Positions 17,302 to 25,439 of a stretch of DNA of 64,000 bases are shown here, piece after piece. Under the pieces are notes generated by a model. That model did not search any database, was not told where the DNA came from, and saw only the letters and a program-made list of their open reading frames with translations. Every line of letters starts with the position of its first letter. Positions within the stretch are counted from its first letter, which is position 1. This stretch comes from an uncultured Lachnospiraceae bacterium. GTDB taxonomy: Bacteria; Bacillota; Clostridia; Lachnospirales; Lachnospiraceae. The stretch spans positions 50,768 through 114,767 of the forward strand of contig CAKREB010000011.1 of the NCBI GenBank assembly GCA_934317005.1, in the 5' to 3' direction. A program made the position numbers and the translations under genes.

Positions 17302-17463
17302 ACAGAGAATGTAACAAATCAGTTAGTTACACCGTTGCGGCAATGCAGTGCAGCAGTAAATTTTACAGATACAGATGCAGCAAGGACCAAAAGCTGCACC
17401 CGCGAGTGATAAAAATCAGATATGACAGGCGGTATGTATCAATCGAAAAAGGAGGCATTCATT

Positions 17464-17775
17464 ATGTTAGACATTTTTAAGAAAGTGGATGGAAAGAAGA
17501 CAGGAATTTTTGCAGCAGGCGTATTGTTTGGTACAGCAGGTATCAAAGTGTTATCAAGTAAAGATGCCAAGAAAGTATACACAGAGTGTACAGCGGCTGT
17601 TCTGCGTGCAAAAGAGTGTGTGATGAAGGTTGCAACTAAGATTCAGGAAAATGCAGAGGATGTATATGCAGAGGCACAGCAGATCAATGAAGATCGCGCT
17701 GCAGCAGAAGCAGAGGCTGAGTTTGAAGAGGCAGTAGAGGAAGCAGAAGAAGCTAAAGCAGCAACTGAGGAATAG
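17464..17775 (+). CDS. Small DUF6110-like protein linked to a metal ATPase
   Basis: A 103-residue protein. The N-terminus is basic (MLDIFKKVDGKKTG), then one hydrophobic segment (IFAAGVLFGTAGIKVLSS), a middle helix with Cys-x(11)-Cys spacing (TECTAAVLRAKECVMK), and a very acidic, Glu/Ala-rich C-terminus of about 35 residues. The ATG follows AAAGGAGG. From memory it matches proteins annotated DUF6110 that sit beside heavy-metal P-type ATPases, as here. It may be a membrane-anchored partner or metal buffer; that is an inference. Confidence 0.75.
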   Translation: MLDIFKKVDGKKTGIFAAGVLFGTAGIKVLSSKDAKKVYTECTAAVLRAKECVMKVATKIQENAEDVYAEAQQINEDRAAAEAEAEFEEAVEEAEEAKAATEE

Positions 17776-17811
17776 ATTTATGTTCCGCTGCCACAAAGCA
17801 GTGAGTCAAAG

Positions 17812-17843
17812 AAGCACCTGTAGCTATTTTACAGGTGCTTTTT
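17812..17843 (+). terminator. Terminator between the small protein and the P-type ATPase
   Basis: An 11-bp stem (AAGCACCTGTA / TACAGGTGCTT) is followed by TTTAT. It probably lowers read-through into the ATPase gene, giving more of the small protein. Confidence 0.75.
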
Positions 17844-17875
17844 ATCACAATACACAATGAAAGGTCGGTCTTGTT

Positions 17876-19951
17876 ATGAATTTTAAGATATTACATGAAA
17901 TAAAAGGACGTATGAGAATTCATGCCGGACAGAAGAGGATGTCTTTTGAGGAAGCAGATATTTTACAATACTATCTGAGCAATCAGAAGTTTGTAACCTC
18001 AGTAAAAGTGTATGAACGTAATCAGGATATTGTAATCTGCTATGTCGGTGCCCGAAGTGAATTGATTGGAATATTAAAGGAATTCCGATACGAAACAGCA
18101 GAAGTGCCGGAAGTGTATTTGCAAAGCAGTTCCAGAGAACTGAACCGTGAATACTGGGATAAGCTGGTGACGAAGGTATTTGTTCACTATGGAAGTCAGA
18201 TGTTTCTGCCTTATCCGGTCAGAGCAGTTATGACGACAGTACGTTCTGTAAAGTATATCTGGCATGGCATCTGTACATTGGCAAAAGGCAAGATTGAGGT
18301 GCCGGTACTGGATGGTGCTGCAGTGGGTGTTTCTGTATTCCGCGGGGATGTAAAGACAGCAGCATCCGTTATGTTCTTATTGGGCATTGGCGAAGTTTTA
18401 GAGGACTGGACACACAAGAAGTCTGTCAGTGATCTGGCAAGGAGTATGTCACTTAATGTCAGCAAGGTATGGCTTGTGACAGATGGAAAAGAAGTATTGG
18501 TTGATTCTGCAAGTGTAAAGCCGGGAGATACCGTAGTTGTTCATATGGGAAATGTCATTCCTTTTGACGGTCATGTGACAAGAGGCGAAGGCATGGTAAA
18601 TCAGGCTTCTCTTACAGGTGAGTCCCTTCCGGTTGTAAAAAATGCAGGTGGATATGTCTATGCCGGAACAGTGGTGGAAGAAGGTGAACTGACGATTCAG
18701 GTAAAAGCAACAGCAGGCTCTACAAAGTATGAGAAGATTGTTGCTATGATTGAAGAGTCAGAGAAGCTTAAATCCGCAGTCGAAGGAAAGGCAGCGCATT
18801 TGGCAGATAAACTGGTTCCGTATACATTGCTTGGAACGGGAATTACATATCTTGCCACCCGAAATACCATGCGTGCACTTTCTGTACTGATGGTTGACTT
18901 CTCTTGTGCCTTAAAGCTTGCTATCCCGATTTCTGTATTGTCTGCTATCCGCGAGGCAAGTCTGCACAACATGACGGTAAAGGGCGGAAAGTTCTTAGAG
19001 GCGATTGCGGAAGCTGATACGATCGTATTTGATAAGACGGGTACTTTGACAAAGGCAAAGCCAACGGTTGTAAAGGTTGTTTCCTTTAACGGAGAGTCAG
19101 AAGATGAGCTTCTTCGTACAGCGGCATGTTTGGAAGAACATTTTCCGCACTCTATGGCGAGAGCGGTTGTGGATGCTGCGTCTGAGAGAAATCTGGTGCA
19201 TGAAGAGAAGCATTCAAAGGTAGAATATATTGTGGCACATGGTATTTCTTCTATGATTGATGGTCAGAAGGCAGTGATCGGAAGCTATCATTTTGTGTTT
19301 GAAGATGAAAAATGTCAGATACCGGAGGATAAGCTGGAAGTGTTTGAGGCTCTTCCGGAGGAATATTCTCATCTGTATCTTGCTATCGAAGGAAAACTTG
19401 CCGCAGTCATCTGTATCGAAGATCCACTTCGTGAAGAAGCATCTGCTGTGATTGAGTCCCTGCGAAAATCAGGAATCAGCAAGATTGTCATGATGACAGG
19501 GGACAGCGAGCGCACGGCATCTGCCATCGCACAGAAGGTCGGCGTGGATGAATATTATTCAGAGGTGCTTCCGGAAGATAAAGCAAGCTTTGTCGAAAAG
19601 GAACGGGAGGCAGGAAGAAAGGTAATCATGATCGGAGATGGTATCAATGATTCACCGGCGCTTTCGGCAGCAAATGTCGGAATTGCAATCAGCGATGGAG
19701 CAGAGATAGCCAGAGAGATTGCAGATATCACGGTAGGAGCGGATGATCTGTTTGAGATTGTCAATCTGAAAGCGATCAGTAATGGTCTGATGAACCGTAT
19801 CCATAAGAATTATGTCAGAATCGTTGGCATCAATGCAGGATTGATCGTGCTTGGTGTAGCCGGAATCGTGCAGCCGGCAACTTCGGCATTATTGCATAAT
19901 ACATCGACATTGGTGATCAGTTTGCAAAGTATGAAAAATTTGTTAGATTGA
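17876..19951 (+). CDS. Heavy-metal translocating P1B-type ATPase
   Basis: A 691-residue cation pump. The N-terminal about 65 residues form an HMA-like fold without a CxxC metal site (KILHEIKGRMRIHAGQKRM). The core has the actuator motif SLTGESLPV, the phosphorylation site DKTGT near residue 386, an HP motif (EEHFPHSMA) and GDGINDSPAL. The usual CPC/CPx motif in the transport helix is replaced by DFSCALKLAIP near residue 340, so only the Cys of SCALK remains. This variant resembles CtpC-like or unassigned cation ATPases, so the metal cannot be named. Confidence 0.88.
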   Translation: MNFKILHEIKGRMRIHAGQKRMSFEEADILQYYLSNQKFVTSVKVYERNQDIVICYVGARSELIGILKEFRYETAEVPEVYLQSSSRELNREYWDKLVTKVFVHYGSQMFLPYPVRAVMTTVRSVKYIWHGICTLAKGKIEVPVLDGAAVGVSVFRGDVKTAASVMFLLGIGEVLEDWTHKKSVSDLARSMSLNVSKVWLVTDGKEVLVDSASVKPGDTVVVHMGNVIPFDGHVTRGEGMVNQASLTGESLPVVKNAGGYVYAGTVVEEGELTIQVKATAGSTKYEKIVAMIEESEKLKSAVEGKAAHLADKLVPYTLLGTGITYLATRNTMRALSVLMVDFSCALKLAIPISVLSAIREASLHNMTVKGGKFLEAIAEADTIVFDKTGTLTKAKPTVVKVVSFNGESEDELLRTAACLEEHFPHSMARAVVDAASERNLVHEEKHSKVEYIVAHGISSMIDGQKAVIGSYHFVFEDEKCQIPEDKLEVFEALPEEYSHLYLAIEGKLAAVICIEDPLREEASAVIESLRKSGISKIVMMTGDSERTASAIAQKVGVDEYYSEVLPEDKASFVEKEREAGRKVIMIGDGINDSPALSAANVGIAISDGAEIAREIADITVGADDLFEIVNLKAISNGLMNRIHKNYVRIVGINAGLIVLGVAGIVQPATSALLHNTSTLVISLQSMKNLLD

Positions 19952-20172
19952 TGCGAACTACACTAGTGGTGATTAATGCGGCAGTCCCGCGCATTCGGGT
20001 AAAATCCACAGAGTCCTTATGGGATGTTTTGCAGTTTGCGTTGGGAATTTAACGGTTTTGGGTTATCGTATTGCAGGATGCAGGGAATAGGATTGGAATG
20101 AATCTGCATATTCTTTTTTGAGTTTTGTGGCATATAATTGTTGTGAAAATAGTAGAAATGGATACGGATGCC

Positions 20173-21030
20173 ATGTGTCAAAGAGAAATTTCTATTTATG
20201 TGCGCTTGTCGAAGGTAGACCAAAAAGGGAGTGAGAGCAAAAGCATTCAAAATCAAAAGCAGATTTTGTTACGTTATTGCAGACAACAGAAAGAATTTGC
20301 CGAGTTGCCGATAAAAATATATGAGGATGATGGATATAGTGGCTTGCAGGAAAATAGACCGGCATGGCAGAAGCTATTGACTCAGATTAGGCAGAAACAA
20401 ACAGAAATAGTGTTGGTGAAAGATCTTTCCAGAATTTCTAGAGATCAGTTATATTTGGCAAATATATGCGACAAAATTTTTCCGAAGTACAAGGTTCGTC
20501 TGATTTCTATTGGAGATGCCTATGATAGTAGTGAAGATTTTCAGAATCTATTGGCACTTCGTTTTAAAAACTTGTTTTATGCTTATTATAGTAAAGATTT
20601 ATCGCGCAAGGTGAAAACGGCATTGGAAGCTAAAAAGCAGCAGGGGGAATATGCTGTTGCGAGAGCACCGTTTGGATATCGAAGGGCAGGGGAACAGTGG
20701 CTGCTCCATAAAAAAGAAGCAGCACTTGTTCGGGAAATGTTTGTACTTGCAAAACGAGGAGAAAATCTGACGACAATAGCAAGAAAGTTGCAGGAAAAGG
20801 TACACAGAGAAGCGCAGGAATGCCGGATTTATCCAGTGAAAGTTGGAAGAATTCTCCAAAATCCAGTTTATTGTGGAATTCACGTATGGCACAAATATGA
20901 AAATGATATTGTGCAGAAACAAAAAGGAAGGCTGCTTGCTATAGAAGAATGGCAGATGGCACCGGGAAAACATCCGGTGATTATACCGAAAGGGCTGTTT
21001 GCAGAGGTAAATGGAGACCACTTTATATAG
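20173..21030 (+). pseudogene. Truncated large serine recombinase
   Basis: The catalytic resolvase domain is present (IYVRLSKVD with the nucleophilic serine, DLSRISRDQ), followed by a recombinase domain (ARAPFGYRR, GRILQNPVYCGIHVWHKY). The frame ends about 285 residues in, right after PVIIPKGLFAEVNG, where full-length relatives (450-550 aa) continue into a zinc ribbon and coiled coil. A 26-bp direct duplication (GAGGTAAATGGAGA at 21004 and 21030) lies exactly at the break, suggesting slippage. The start is uncertain (ATG 20173 or upstream ATG 20158). Probably inactive for integration. Confidence 0.7.
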
Positions 21031-21220
21031 AGGTAAATGGAGAACTGCTTCCATTTTTGTGTAGATGCAAAAAAATGGATATAAGGTTTAGGAAGAATTG
21101 CTAAGAGCAGGGACTATATTTTTGGTTTACTGCTCTTAGCTGCAGTATATGGGTATCCGTGCATATGTCAATAGAATGATTTAGTTTTGCTTAATGAGAC
21201 TGTGAAGAAAAATCCTGGAA

Positions 21221-21302
21221 GCGGGGAACCTTCGCTGTTTATGATTCGCTGAATTGTATGAGCGGAAAACCTTCGCTGTTTATGGTTCGCTGAATTGTAT
21301 GA
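21221..21302. repeat. 41-bp tandem duplication at the 3' end of the Rpn gene
   Basis: Two copies (21221-21261 and 21262-21302) differ at about four positions. The second contains the last codons and stop of the minus-strand Rpn gene, so the gene tail has been duplicated beyond its stop. Confidence 0.75.
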
Positions 21303-22269
21303 GGATTTCTTCAATCTGTTCTGCACTGCATTTGGCAATCTGTGCAATCTGCTCTAGAGAAAAGCCGGCCTGCTTCATGCTTAAAATCATCTGAGCTTTG
21401 CCGCGTGCTTCACCGATCTGTATGCCGCGTGCTTCCCCAATCCGAATGCCATCTTCTTTAATCCCCTGACTTAAATTACACATGGTTCCGATTACCTCCT
21501 TTACATCATTTTCTGCTTTGATGTCGTATTCCTGTTTTAAGATGTCTAATTTATTCTGGTATGGTAGTTGTTTGGAAAGAATGGTGCCTAACAGACGGTG
21601 CAGTTCCCATGCATGATCTTGTGGCGGCAATTCATTCGAGAGCCCAATCATAATAATGTTGATCAGATTCCTGTGGTTATCCCATTCAAAGTTTCCGAGT
21701 ATCTTTTTGCCGGTCAGCTGAAAGTGTTCCATACTGTTTTCGTTCATGTTCATGCAGATCCAGATGGAATACGTCTGTTTGACTGCATCATAGTCGCTGT
21801 GTGCGAAGTCCCGTTCTTTTTGTGAACCAATCATTCTGCCAGAGTATACGATTGCACGGTTTAAAATATGATAGTTTGTCGGAAACTTTTGTTGCGCTTC
21901 GATATTGACAATGATTTGTGTCAGCCCATTTTTCATACGTACATAGAAGAGAATATCATAAACGATGACCCCTTCGTTGAGGGAAGCCTCTTCTGTGTTA
22001 AGACCTATGATTTTTTGACCTAAAGAATTGGTGCTGTGAAGCGTTTTGTTTGTAAGTCCCGGATTCACCGGAACAGTGGAGATATAGGGCTCTCCTTCAA
22101 TGTAAGGAATCACATCGGTTGGCTTCATGCCATGAAATTCCTCTACTGTGTGGATTAAGATGTGAGCCAGAAAAATCTTTCGGCTTAACAGCCACTTGGC
22201 TTTTTCATCATACTGTGCTTCTTTGTCTGTCAGCTTGATTGACTGAATGGTATCTGATGTCAATAACAT
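21280..22269 (-). CDS. Rpn-family PD-(D/E)XK nuclease / putative transposase, copy 1
   Basis: A 329-residue protein of the PDDEXK_2 (Rpn, recombination-promoting nuclease) group. The nuclease core is VIVYDILFYVRMKNGLTQIIVNIEAQQ, with a catalytic Asp and an ExQ motif. The middle has SIWICMNMNENSMEHF. The C-terminus contains a short repeat (RIGEARGIQIGEARG) and ends in the helix AGFSLEQIAQIAKCSAEQIEEIL. These genes are abundant in gut Firmicutes and are linked to DNA cleavage and recombination. A close paralogue lies at 45608-46717 on the same strand. Confidence 0.88.
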   Translation of the reverse strand: MLLTSDTIQSIKLTDKEAQYDEKAKWLLSRKIFLAHILIHTVEEFHGMKPTDVIPYIEGEPYISTVPVNPGLTNKTLHSTNSLGQKIIGLNTEEASLNEGVIVYDILFYVRMKNGLTQIIVNIEAQQKFPTNYHILNRAIVYSGRMIGSQKERDFAHSDYDAVKQTYSIWICMNMNENSMEHFQLTGKKILGNFEWDNHRNLINIIMIGLSNELPPQDHAWELHRLLGTILSKQLPYQNKLDILKQEYDIKAENDVKEVIGTMCNLSQGIKEDGIRIGEARGIQIGEARGKAQMILSMKQAGFSLEQIAQIAKCSAEQIEEILIQFSEP

Positions 22270-22404
22270 TCCTCCCTTGTATTATAGCGGTATTGTTTAA
22301 ATGAGACAACTGTTTTGTGGGTTTTATAACAAATAAATGAAAGTCAAAATGAAAGTCTTTATTGTTTGCTTACTATTTGATGTATTGGATATTATGTATG
22401 GCTA

Positions 22405-22740
22405 TGACTAAAGGATGTTGAAATCCAAAGGTATGTTGCTTCTAATTCCCTAAGTCGGTGCCACAGATTGCTGCGCTACACGGCTAAGCAGTTTTCGAAA
22501 TCCAAAGGTATGTTGCTTCTAATTCCCTAAGTTGGTGCCACAGATTGCTGCGCTATATGGCTAAGCAGTTTTCGAAATCCTGTAAACTGTAGAGCAACTT
22601 TTTATAAGTGATTGAGATAGCAAAAAAGTAACAGATAATAAGAAAAGATGGATTAGATGAATGATGCGAGTGAATATGCTGCTTGTCAGTGCTTGGCAGA
22701 CTAAGTCAGCAGACAGTAGTTTGTATGTAAATGGTTATTC
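22405..22740. repeat. Degenerate MITE-like element E with internal 77-bp tandem repeat
   Basis: A 77-bp unit starting at 22420 is repeated at 22497, with a partial third start at 22574. Its GTGCCACAGATTGCTGCGC core, and the later CTGCTTGTCAGTGCTTGGC and TTTGTATGTAAA blocks, match the interior of element A at 16193-16412. It looks like an old, enlarged copy. No open frame. Confidence 0.6.
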
Positions 22741-22934
22741 CATGCCACAGCTGTGTAGTTTCCATACAAAGCAGTGGTATGGAATGTGATGTTGCAGGCA
22801 TCGGATGATTTGCTGTATAACAATAAAACTACATTTATATTTGACGGTGTACCCCTTGGAACACTAAAGTATTCTACTATAGTATCTTGGTGTGTAAAAA
22901 TATCATATCTATAAATGTATAAAAACATCATATA

Positions 22935-22987
22935 TGTGACTGTATAATAACATATGTTTTAATAGATAACAATGTACATATGTCACA
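22935..22987. repeat. Covarying inverted repeat element, copy 1
   Basis: TGTGAC (22935-22940) and GTCACA (22982-22987) flank 41 bases rich in CATATG palindromes. A second copy at 46928-46979 has TGTAAC/GTTACA, so both arms changed together. Each copy lies upstream of an Rpn gene on the opposite strand. The remaining bases of 22741-23045 are AT-rich with nothing further recognised. Confidence 0.55.
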
Positions 22988-23045
22988 AAAAATATATACA
23001 GGTATATACATGATTGCCAAAATCGTACGGTTATTGTAGATGAAT

Positions 23046-23164
23046 ATTATAATGTTGGAATCAAAAGATATTTTGCTCCAGCTAATGCCACAGATTGCTT
23101 CATTGCTGTGCAATTTGCATGTAAACATAGATTGCTATCTGCTTTTGCCCCTTGCATCATATTA
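23046..23164. repeat. MITE-like element C (short copy)
   Basis: The left end reads ATGTTGGAATCAAAAG, and the right end is its imperfect inverse (CTTTTGCCCCTTGCATCATA). The interior shares CTAATGCCACAGATTGCTTC and ATTGCTGTGCAATTT with element A but lacks about 100 bp of it. Confidence 0.65.
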
Positions 23165-23278
23165 TGACAGATTTTATTCATTTATCGTAGAGATGTGAAG
23201 GTTTTGACGACTAAAAAAGAAAGTTTTAAACTATTCGTTGTTATAAAGAAACATCTGAAGATAAAGGAGAGAGTCTGT

Positions 23279-24133
23279 ATGGAGTCAGAAATTGAAAAAA
23301 ATATGAGTGTTTTTCGTCAGTATTTAGTCTACGGGGAAAAGGCAACGGCAACGATTGAAAAATATCTACGTGATTTGAAGGTCTTTTTACAGTGGAAGGG
23401 AGAACAGATTTTAGATAAACAACTAACCTTACAATATAAAATTTATTTGATGCAAAACTATCAACCGACAAGTGTCAATTCTATTTTATCTTCACTCAAC
23501 AGTTATTTTACTTTTTTAGAGAGACATGACTGCAAGGTGAAAACATTACGGATTCAAAAGAGAATTTTCACCTCAGAGGATACCGAACTGACGAAGAAAG
23601 AGTACAATCGGTTGTTGGATGCAGCATGGAAGAAAAAGAAAAAACGTTTATATTATCTGTTACAAACCATTAGTTCCACGGGAATACGCATTTCTGAGCT
23701 GCGTGCGATTACCATAGAAGCAATACAGCGTGGGCAGGCGAATATTCATTGTAAAGGCAAAATGCGTCTGGTTATTTTGCCGAAAATGCTTTGTCATATG
23801 TTGGGACAGTACTGCAGGGAAGAGAAAATAAAAAGCGGAGCGGTTTTCATTACAAAATCTGGGAAAAACCTGGATCGTTCTAATATATGGCATGAATTAA
23901 AAAAGCTAAGTCAAATAGCAGGAGTGGCGAAAGAAAAAGTCTTTCCACACAATTTTCGCCATCTTTTTGCCAGGACGTATTATGCACAGCAACGAGACGT
24001 TGTGCGTCTGGCAGATATTTTGGGACATGCGAATATCAATACAACTAGAATCTATACCATGGAAAGTGGAAAAGTGCACCAGAGACAATTACAGCAGATG
24101 GGATTGTTACGTTGGGAGCGGAAGACGACTTAG
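23279..24133 (+). CDS. Tyrosine recombinase (probable invertase of the adjacent promoter cassette)
   Basis: A 284-residue phage-integrase-family recombinase. The N-terminal SAM-like core-binding domain (about 1-90) has EKYLRDLKVFLQWKG and TSVNSILSSLNSYFTFLE. The catalytic domain has the first Arg in TGIRISELRAI, HNFRHLFA (HxxR), LGHANINTTRIYT with the third His/Trp-type position, and the Tyr nucleophile in RIYTME. No arm-binding domain is present, as in simple invertases. The ATG follows AAGGAGAGAG; the upstream ATG at 23195 has none. It lies 512 bases from the 28-bp inverted repeats and points towards them. Confidence 0.9.
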   Translation: MESEIEKNMSVFRQYLVYGEKATATIEKYLRDLKVFLQWKGEQILDKQLTLQYKIYLMQNYQPTSVNSILSSLNSYFTFLERHDCKVKTLRIQKRIFTSEDTELTKKEYNRLLDAAWKKKKKRLYYLLQTISSTGIRISELRAITIEAIQRGQANIHCKGKMRLVILPKMLCHMLGQYCREEKIKSGAVFITKSGKNLDRSNIWHELKKLSQIAGVAKEKVFPHNFRHLFARTYYAQQRDVVRLADILGHANINTTRIYTMESGKVHQRQLQQMGLLRWERKTT

Positions 24134-24233
24134 CGCCTTTTCTACGAAGTGCGTATCCTCATAGAATATAAGAATCGTCTCGAAATATTGTGGCACAAAT
24201 TTTAAAAAATGTCTCCGTTGTGAAAATGGATTT

Positions 24234-24329
24234 TTGACACCTTAGTCCTTCAAAGTAAAAAAAGGCAAAACCAGCGTTTTGCCTCTGCAAGAATCGCAAG
24301 CGATTCTTGTTGGCACACCACTATAGTAC
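24234..24329. repeat. 95-bp direct repeat D1 with leftward terminator
   Basis: The segment is repeated at 24525-24619 with about 90 percent identity. It holds hairpin AGGCAAAAC/GTTTTGCCT (24263-24284), followed on the minus strand by a run of seven T, and a second hairpin CAAGAATCGC/GCGATTCTTG (24288-24309). The first is a textbook intrinsic terminator for leftward transcription. Confidence 0.8.
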
Positions 24330-24345
24330 AGCAATTTCCTATAAA

Positions 24346-24538
24346 GATTAGGGTGTCAAAAGGTCTTTTTGAATAAAAGTTCGTTTTAATTTAACGTACT
24401 GTATGGGAATGAATCTTGAAAATAGCATCATATTTAAATGTTTCGTCCCACTTTAGCCGTAAATTATCGGAATATTTTGGGATTGGATTTTCCTATTTCA
24501 TAGAAAATTGGAGAAAACCACCTTTTGACACCCTAATC
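24346..24538. repeat. 18-bp perfect inverted repeats (24346-24363 and 24521-24538)
   Basis: GATTAGGGTGTCAAAAGG at the left end is the exact inverse of the right end. They enclose 157 bp without a clear promoter. The right copy forms the start of direct repeat D2, and a diverged copy starts D1. They could be a second recombination site or a relic. Confidence 0.6.
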
Positions 24539-24619
24539 CTATAAAGTAAAAAAGGCAAAACCAGCGTTTTGCCTCTGCAAGAATCGCAAGCGATTCTTGT
24601 TGGTATACCACTACAATAC
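24525..24619. repeat. 95-bp direct repeat D2 with leftward terminator
   Basis: Second copy of D1. The hairpin at 24553-24574 has a minus-strand T run. It lies 26 bases left of the invertible cassette, so a promoter flipped to face left would meet it at once. Confidence 0.8.
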
Positions 24620-24830
24620 GAGCAGTTTCCTGTTTCGTAAAAAACACCACATAATAAGAATTATGTGGTACACTTAAGGAGTAACATGATAGGAATATTT
24701 ATATAGGAAGAGTTCTGAACGTTTTATGCGATAGGTGTAAAGGAATTTTTCTCTGATAGATTCTGTGAAATAAGCTGTTCTGGCTCTCAAATGATATAGA
24801 AGTAGTTGTAAGAATTTTTTGTGATATTCT

Positions 24831-24857
24831 AAAAAGAGCAACCATGACTTTGCTCTG
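24831..24857 (-). terminator. Leftward terminator inside the inverton
   Basis: On the minus strand AGAGCAA, an 8-base loop and TTGCTCT are followed by TTTT. After inversion it would face the polysaccharide operon and block read-through in the OFF state. The 7-bp stem makes it moderate rather than strong. Confidence 0.5.
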
Positions 24858-24946
24858 TTCGTAGGCTTATTTGTATATTTTTTCTGTTATATATCAACCT
24901 TATATCTAAGAAGTATTGTCAAATGCTGTCAAAATATTTGCAAAAG

Positions 24947-24974
24947 TTGACAGATGCCCATTTTATGCTATACT
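24947..24974 (+). promoter_or_regulatory. Strong extended -10 promoter inside the inverton
   Basis: TTGACA (24947-24952), 16-bp spacer ending TGC, TATACT (24969-24974). The predicted start near 24981 is at the inner edge of the right repeat, so the palindromic repeat becomes a hairpin at the 5' end of the operon mRNA. The leader to the first ATG is about 150 bases. Confidence 0.85.
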
Positions 24975-25131
24975 TGAAATGTTGGTGTACCACATAATTC
25001 TTATTATGTGGTAGTTATGATTTTGGATGAGGGAAATATTTTCTGCGAGCTCGAACAATAAGAACGATTGGCATGGTGTAGCAGATGTATGGATATTCTC
25101 TACAGAAATCATATATGAGGGAGTGAGAATC

Positions 25132-25395
25132 ATGAAGTATGAAATGAAACAGGTATTGCCGTTGATTACAGGAGATGTGATTTGTCATTTCGAGAAAATG
25201 GAAAAGCGATATGGCAATGGTCGACAGGTCTTGCAAGAATTTTCTGATGCTGATGTGACAATAGAGTCGATTCAGGCACGGGAAGATAGTATTGTTTTAT
25301 ATTTGACAAATGACTTTGTGATTCCAAATGATCTGAAAGCAGACTGGGTGAAGGAACATATAGAACAATATGGGGAAGAACCCGGTTTTTTCTAA
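25132..25395 (+). CDS. Small hypothetical protein, first gene of the polysaccharide operon
   Basis: An 87-residue acidic soluble protein beginning MKYEMKQVLPLITGDVI, with no signal peptide, membrane helix or known motif. The ATG at 25132 follows GAGGGAGTGAG; the frame is open further upstream to 25027 but lacks a site there. It is the first gene downstream of the invertible promoter and precedes the aminotransferase by 44 bases. It is not NusG/UpxY-like. I do not recognise it. Confidence 0.7.
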   Translation: MKYEMKQVLPLITGDVICHFEKMEKRYGNGRQVLQEFSDADVTIESIQAREDSIVLYLTNDFVIPNDLKADWVKEHIEQYGEEPGFF

Positions 25396-25439
25396 GTTAG
25401 ACTATAAATGGACAAAGCGGTAGAAGGAGAGAGTGAAAA

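Larger units (their letters stand above)
24646..25012. other. Invertible promoter cassette (inverton) controlling the polysaccharide operon
   Basis: The ends 24646-24673 and 24985-25012 are 28-bp perfect inverted repeats. Each contains a palindrome of two 10-bp arms (ACCACATAAT and ATTATGTGGT) around an asymmetric AAGA centre, as expected for tyrosine-recombinase core sites, and the inverted centres predict inversion rather than deletion. The 311-bp interior has no gene but carries an outward-facing promoter near the right end (24947-24974). In this assembly it faces the polysaccharide genes, i.e. the ON state. The recombinase gene lies just to the left. Confidence 0.88.

Noticed and set aside
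24364..24520. Declaring the 157-bp segment a second functional inverton
   Set aside because: The flanking repeats are perfect but short (18 bp), lack an internal palindrome and enclose no convincing promoter.
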